Assembly (NCBI GenBank): GCA_045535935.1
Contig: JAZSMO010000051.1
Coordinates: 1-9,204, forward strand
Reading direction: 5' to 3'
Source of the DNA: SVFI01 sp045535935
GTDB lineage: Bacteria; Bacillota; Clostridia; Lachnospirales; Lachnospiraceae
Length of the DNA stretch: 9,204 nt
The notes beneath the pieces were generated by a model, which had not been told where the DNA came from, did not search any database, and saw only the letters and a list, made by a program, of their open reading frames with translations. Positions 5,737 through 9,204 of the stretch are shown piece after piece; position 1 is the stretch's first letter; every line of letters begins with the position of its first letter. Position numbers and translations under genes: made by a program.

Positions 5737-6508
5737 CGTTTGTTTACTTTTGACGATTTGTTTATTGACGGCCTGCAGCGGTTTGCCAAAGGAGACTTAT
5801 ACATACGAAACGCAAGATGAACTGTCGGTTTCGATTGAGAAAACAAAAGTATATGATGACAAACTTGTGGTAAAGTTTTCGGAGGATGCATTTTCGAGTG
5901 TGGAAGCCATTCGGTGTTATGATGAAAATTTTGAAGTTATCCTTGAGGATGTCGAGTTTGAGGGGGAAGACAATGTTCTGACGATTTACACGGAAGAGGC
6001 TGATAAAATCAGTGGTTTAAAAGTAACTGTGAATGATATGCTGTATTATGACATCCGCTATTTGGACTCGGAGTCTTATGCGATGCTTCGTGGTGACTGG
6101 GCGGACGATTACGGCTATTTTGTGTCTGGTGATGAGGATGCATATTATACCGAGGCGGAAAAAGAGAAGCAAAAGCAGTTGCAGGAGGAACGTCTGGCGG
6201 AAAGAGACAGCGCATTTGCGATGATAGAAGGTAGCTGGGAGAGTGAGGACGGGCTAACACGTATTGAGATTTCCGATGTTGAAAGCCCGACGATTGAAGT
6301 CTATGAGTATCGGGAAGGCGTATGGAATTTAACGGATCAGATTATCGGATATTGGGTATCGGCGGATTTGAGACAGGAACCGCTCTGTGTGTCGATTGAA
6401 GAATCGAAGGGCTACAGCATGCTTTATGACTTTTACATGAGCGAGGATTTAATGAGTTTTGAGTGTAGTTTGACGGAGGGGAAATTTACAAGGGTGGAAG
6501 GTGAATAA
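5720..6508 (+). CDS. Acidic lipoprotein
   Basis: A classic type II signal peptide is present: basic MKK, a hydrophobic core, then the lipobox LTAC with the lipidated cysteine at residue 19. The mature protein (about 244 residues) is highly acidic. Residues 30-115 look like a beta-sandwich (alternating strands around SVSIEKTKVYDDKLVVKFSEDAF), residues 143-165 form a charged helix (EAEKEKQKQLQEERLAERD), and residues 168-258 (IEGSWESEDGLTRIEI... GKFTRVEG) have the G-x-W opening of a small lipocalin-like beta-barrel. I do not recognise a named family; anchoring to the outer face of the membrane is the firm inference. AAGGAG precedes the ATG, which lies inside the upstream gene. The next gene begins 1 nt after its stop, so it sits in the tightest part of the operon. 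Confidence 0.8.
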   Translation: MKKIVSVCLLLTICLLTACSGLPKETYTYETQDELSVSIEKTKVYDDKLVVKFSEDAFSSVEAIRCYDENFEVILEDVEFEGEDNVLTIYTEEADKISGLKVTVNDMLYYDIRYLDSESYAMLRGDWADDYGYFVSGDEDAYYTEAEKEKQKQLQEERLAERDSAFAMIEGSWESEDGLTRIEISDVESPTIEVYEYREGVWNLTDQIIGYWVSADLRQEPLCVSIEESKGYSMLYDFYMSEDLMSFECSLTEGKFTRVEGE

Positions 6509-6509
6509 G

Positions 6510-7025
6510 ATGAAGGTCAGATTAGTCAGACCGACATTAGAAATGAAAGAGGAAGCAATGGTTTACCGTCAGGCACATTTTGACGCAGGTGAGCGAGTGA
6601 TTAGCGGAAGCGAACTTTTGGATCAGACAGAAGATTATGAAGAGTGGGTGCGCAGCGTCGCTGCCAATACTTCCACGGAAACCGTAAATCCGGCGTGGGT
6701 TGTAACCGATACGTTTTTTGCGGTGGATGAAAATGGCAGCATCGTGGGTATCATAGATCTGCGCCATACATTAAATGACTTTTTGCAGGATTTCGGAAAT
6801 GTCGGATACAGCGTGAAACCATCGGAACGCAGGAAGGGATATGCAACAGAGATGTTCCGTCAGGTCAGGGAAATAGCGCGTCAGGCCGGAATGCAAGAAC
6901 TTCATATGGCGGTGCATCGTGATAATGAACCGTCGGTAAAGACAATTGTAAACGCCGGAGGCGTGGTTTGTCGCAGTTTTATTGCAGAAGAAAAATGGGC
7001 GGATATGTATCTGATTCAGTTGTAG
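6510..7025 (+). CDS. GNAT family N-acetyltransferase
   Basis: This is a second, unrelated-looking GNAT enzyme of 171 residues. Acetyl-CoA-binding motif A reads VGYSVKPSERRKGYATEMFRQ split near 98-118, with the R-R-K-G-Y-A loop at 107-112. It is followed by the strand LHMAVHRDNEPSVKTIVNAGG (131-151), in which N139 and the S/K pair are typical of the GNAT core. The N-terminal RLVRPTLEMKEEAMVYRQAHF is the usual alpha1-alpha2 lid, and FFAVDENGSIVGIIDLRH (69-86) the first core strands. I place the start at ATG 6510, 1 nt after the lipoprotein stop, with AGGTG 7 nt upstream. A GTG at 6501 would add three residues and overlap the previous gene by 8 nt. The acceptor is unknown. Confidence 0.86.
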   Translation: MKVRLVRPTLEMKEEAMVYRQAHFDAGERVISGSELLDQTEDYEEWVRSVAANTSTETVNPAWVVTDTFFAVDENGSIVGIIDLRHTLNDFLQDFGNVGYSVKPSERRKGYATEMFRQVREIARQAGMQELHMAVHRDNEPSVKTIVNAGGVVCRSFIAEEKWADMYLIQL

Positions 7026-7034
7026 GAGGCTAAT

Positions 7035-7511
7035 ATGTTCAGAGAGCTGACAAGAAAAAACAAAGCCATTTCCGAAGAGGAATGTGTGAAGCTTTTAAAA
7101 GAAGAAACGCGAGGTGTTTTGTCCGTGCTGGGTGATGGCGATTATCCGTATGGAATGCCAATGAATCATTTTTACAATGAGGAAGACGGATGCATTTATT
7201 TTCACTGCGGAAAAAAAGGACACAGACTGGATGCGATTCAAAAACATGATAAAGTTTCATTTTGTGTGTATGACAGTGGCGTGTGCGAGGATGGAGATTG
7301 GGCACTTCATGTAAACAGTGTGATTGTGTTTGGTAAGCTGGAGGTAATTGATAACATGGAGATGATTATCGATATTTCAAATAAGCTCAGTCGTAAGTTT
7401 ACGCAGGATGAGGCGTATATTCAAAAAGAGATTGAGCTTTATGCAAAGGCAACACTTCTCTTGAAACTGAGACCGGAGCATATGTGCGGAAAAAGGATAA
7501 AGGAGTCATAA
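7035..7511 (+). CDS. Pyridoxamine 5'-phosphate oxidase family flavin-binding protein (NimA-like)
   Basis: The 158-residue protein has the split-barrel FMN-binding fold. ISEEECVKLLKEETRGVLSVLGDGDYPYGMPMNHFY (12-47) gives the first strands, and CIYFHCGKKGHRLDAIQKHDKVSFCVYD (53-80) contains the G-x-K-x-G-H-R-L-D phosphate-contact turn typical of NimA-like proteins; SVIVFGKLEVID (95-106) is the later strand. Nim proteins are linked to 5-nitroimidazole reduction in anaerobes, but most chromosomal relatives are uncharacterised flavin- or haem-binding proteins, so a resistance role should not be assumed. The ATG has TAGGAGG just upstream, 9 nt after the GNAT stop. Confidence 0.85.
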   Translation: MFRELTRKNKAISEEECVKLLKEETRGVLSVLGDGDYPYGMPMNHFYNEEDGCIYFHCGKKGHRLDAIQKHDKVSFCVYDSGVCEDGDWALHVNSVIVFGKLEVIDNMEMIIDISNKLSRKFTQDEAYIQKEIELYAKATLLLKLRPEHMCGKRIKES

Positions 7512-7515
7512 GATT

Positions 7516-8049
7516 ATGGAGCAGGAAAAGTTTTATGTTGTGACAAAGATGGAGCAGGAAGATCATAAGAAATTTTTGTATATTACGACGTTTATTAAGA
7601 GAAAAACAGGGCTGATTATAACGGCGGTAATGAGTGTGCTTGCAGGGCTTGCGGTCAGCTGGATTCTTGACTATATGACAGTGGGAATGGTGGTACTGAT
7701 TGGTGTGGCATATTTTTTGATGATTGTCGGTATTCAGTGTTATAAAATTAATAAGATGAATGAGCAGCGTGCAAAAACGGATAAAGCGGTCGGTTTTGGC
7801 GCAGAGAGTCATCTGCATTTTTATGATGATCACATATTGATGGAAATGCCGGTGACAAAGTCGTCCGGACAACTTCGTTATGATCAGATTTACGAAATTA
7901 TGGAGACGAAAGAATTTTTTGCAGTATATACTTCTTCCAATCAAGCGTCTTTAATACGCAAGAAAGATATTAAACAGGAGGAAATTGCAGCGTTTACCGA
8001 ATTTTTGAAAGAAAAGATGCAAAAGCAATATAAGATATTGTCAGTTTAG
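7516..8049 (+). CDS. YcxB-like membrane protein
   Basis: A 177-residue protein with a charged N-terminal segment, two adjacent membrane helices (about 32-52 and 55-75) and a C-terminal cytoplasmic domain. The C-terminal part FYDDHILMEMP... GQLRYDQIYEIMETKEFFAVYTSSNQASLIRKKDI (102-152) has the strand-turn pattern of the YcxB-like domain, a PH-like beta fold in Firmicute membrane proteins of unknown role. The family's usual order (two helices followed by this domain) is preserved, so the gene looks intact. AGGAG is 10 nt upstream, and only 4 nt separate it from the NimA-like gene. Confidence 0.75.
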   Translation: MEQEKFYVVTKMEQEDHKKFLYITTFIKRKTGLIITAVMSVLAGLAVSWILDYMTVGMVVLIGVAYFLMIVGIQCYKINKMNEQRAKTDKAVGFGAESHLHFYDDHILMEMPVTKSSGQLRYDQIYEIMETKEFFAVYTSSNQASLIRKKDIKQEEIAAFTEFLKEKMQKQYKILSV

Positions 8050-8057
8050 GAGGAAAA

Positions 8058-8933
8058 ATGAAAATATTGGTCATCGGCGGAACGAAGTTTTTCGGAATAC
8101 ATATGGTTCAGGAATTGCTTGCAAATGGACATGATGTGACCATTGCGACCAGAGGACAGGCCAAAGATCCGTTTGGCGATAAGGTTAGCCGTATCTTACT
8201 GGATCATTCGAATCCGGAAAGTATGAAAGAGGCCTTGAACGGAAAGCATTTTGACGTTGCAATTGATAAGATTGCCTATTGTTCCAATGATATTAAATAT
8301 TTGATGGATACAGTTTCTTGTGACCGGCTGATTTATATGTCAAGTACAGCAGTTTATACTTTAGACCACATGGATGTAAAAGAAGATGAGTTTGACGGAA
8401 ATGCAGGATTTCTTAAGTGGTGCAATCGTCCGGATGATTCCTATGCGGAGGTAAAGCGTCAGGCGGAGTATGCACTTTGGCAGAACTATGGAGATAGGAA
8501 GTGGCTTGCTGTCAGATATCCGTTTGTGGTGGGAGAAGATGATTATACAAAACGGTTGCAGTTTTATGTGGAGCATACGATAAGCGGTGTTCCTATGTTC
8601 ATCGATAACCTCGATGCGCAGATGAGCTTTATCAGATCCGATGAAGCGGGAAAATTCCTTGCGTTTTTGATTGATAAAGGACTGACCGGCGCAGTCAATG
8701 GGTGCTCGGATGGAACGATTTCTATCCGTGAAATCTTGGATTACGTGGAGGAAAAGACCGGAAAATCTGCAGTTTTAAGTAAAGACGGAGATGAGGCGCC
8801 ATATAATGGAACGGTGCAGTATAACATCAATACGGATAAGGCAAAGACACTAGGATATCAGTTTTCCGATGTCCGGGATTGGATGTTTGAGTTGGTGGAT
8901 GCGTATATTGGAATGTGCGAGATGGGAGAATGA
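8058..8933 (+). CDS. NAD(P)-dependent epimerase/dehydratase (extended/atypical SDR)
   Basis: The 291-residue protein begins with a Rossmann nucleotide-binding motif, ILVIGGTKFFGIHMV (3-17; GGTKFFG at 7-13). It has LIYMSSTAVY (91-100) with the SDR serines and the catalytic pair Y129-x-x-x-K133 in DSYAEVKRQAE. RYPFVVG (153-159) and a C-terminal substrate domain (SFIRSDEAGKFLA, then GAVNGCSDGTISIREILDYVEEKTGK) complete the epimerase/dehydratase architecture; it is somewhat shorter than the ~310-340 of classical sugar epimerases. The residue after GGT is Lys rather than the common Gly, as in CSP41/isoflavone-reductase-like atypical SDRs. The reaction is an oxidoreduction or epimerisation on an unknown, possibly sugar, substrate. 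AGGAGG 4-5 nt before the ATG supports the start. Confidence 0.87.
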   Translation: MKILVIGGTKFFGIHMVQELLANGHDVTIATRGQAKDPFGDKVSRILLDHSNPESMKEALNGKHFDVAIDKIAYCSNDIKYLMDTVSCDRLIYMSSTAVYTLDHMDVKEDEFDGNAGFLKWCNRPDDSYAEVKRQAEYALWQNYGDRKWLAVRYPFVVGEDDYTKRLQFYVEHTISGVPMFIDNLDAQMSFIRSDEAGKFLAFLIDKGLTGAVNGCSDGTISIREILDYVEEKTGKSAVLSKDGDEAPYNGTVQYNINTDKAKTLGYQFSDVRDWMFELVDAYIGMCEMGE

Positions 8934-8936
8934 TGC

Positions 8937-9204
8937 ATGGAATATACATTAGAGCAAAGGTGTGGGGCGATAGTAAGCGAATGCTTACGAGAAAAAAGTA
9001 AAAATCCGGTGGAGATTTTTCATCATATTGCAAAACAGGATTTTGTCCGCATACATGGTCCTGAGCACCATATTTTAGACGGAGCTGCAATTCTTACAGC
9101 TTTTTATAATGCGGGAGGTAACATCGATCTTTCGAAGAGTTTGGAGGAACTTATGCGACGCGGCCTACAGATGCCGGGTGCAACCAAGTCGGAGGCCAAG
9201 CGGT
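8937..9204 (+). CDS. DUF5714-type protein, 3'-truncated by window edge
   Basis: An open frame of 89 codons runs from the ATG at 8937 off the right edge, beginning MEYTLEQRCGAIVSECLREK. The segment HGPEHHILDGAAILTAFYNAGG, split around residues 41-62, followed by SLEELMRRGLQMPGATKSEAKR, matches my memory of clostridial DUF5714 proteins, which carry a histidine-rich HxPEHHxLxG segment and then RGxxxPGxxC. At the usual Cys position this protein reads ATK, but the rest of the motif lies outside the window. The function of the family is not established. GGGAG at 8924-8928 lies inside the end of the epimerase gene, 3 nt of gap separate the two genes, and the gene continues the operon. Confidence 0.65.
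   Translation, partial: MEYTLEQRCGAIVSECLREKSKNPVEIFHHIAKQDFVRIHGPEHHILDGAAILTAFYNAGGNIDLSKSLEELMRRGLQMPGATKSEAKR

Noticed and set aside
6501..6509. GTG start for the second GNAT gene
   Set aside because: The ATG at 6510 is better spaced from AGGTG and fits directly after the preceding stop; the GTG would add only three residues.
7399..7944. 181-aa minus-strand ORF
   Set aside because: It lies opposite two clear genes (NimA-like and YcxB-like); its His/Ile-rich composition is typical of an antisense shadow.

Overview
The window looks like chromosomal DNA of a low-to-mid GC Gram-positive Firmicute, most likely a clostridium of the Lachnospiraceae type. The basis is strong AGGAGG-type ribosome binding sites before almost every gene, AT-leaning codon use, a lipobox lipoprotein, and families common in gut Clostridia (S41 peptidase, DUF3592, YcxB-like, DUF5714, several GNAT enzymes). 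This placement is inference; there is no rRNA or other marker gene. I see no tRNA, rRNA, CRISPR array, transposase or prophage gene.

Layout. (1) Positions 2-949 hold the 3' part of an S41-type peptidase, closed by a hairpin terminator at 954-987. (2) Positions 954-1476 are a small, visibly AT-rich island on the minus strand. It holds a standalone PBECR-type nuclease (barnase/EndoU/colicin E5-D/RelE-like fold) that starts at a TTG codon. Directly behind it is a promoter-like sequence and a roughly 130-nt structured element ending at the shared terminator. It resembles the antitoxin-RNA half of a holin-like type I toxin-antitoxin locus with no toxin ORF left. (3) Positions 1680-2354 encode an isoprenylcysteine methyltransferase-like membrane enzyme. 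(4) Positions 2355-2550 are a leader with an 18-codon ORF and a strong GC-rich hairpin, upstream of a GNAT acetyltransferase (2551-3198) that ends in a terminator (3213-3247). (5) From 3326 to the right edge, ten genes run in the same direction with gaps of 1-12 nt or overlaps. No internal terminator is visible, so they probably form one operon.

The operon encodes, in order: a short, divergent ornithine/aspartate carbamoyltransferase homologue; a STAS/SEC14-like small protein; a DUF3592-like membrane protein; a second small membrane protein; a lipoprotein; a GNAT acetyltransferase; a NimA-like flavin-binding protein; a YcxB-like membrane protein; an NAD-dependent epimerase/dehydratase; and the start of a DUF5714 protein. 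They do not form a textbook pathway. The three envelope genes (4545-6508) form the tightest sub-block. The points most worth a second look are the nuclease/RNA island, the leader at 2355-2550 and the atypical carbamoyltransferase.
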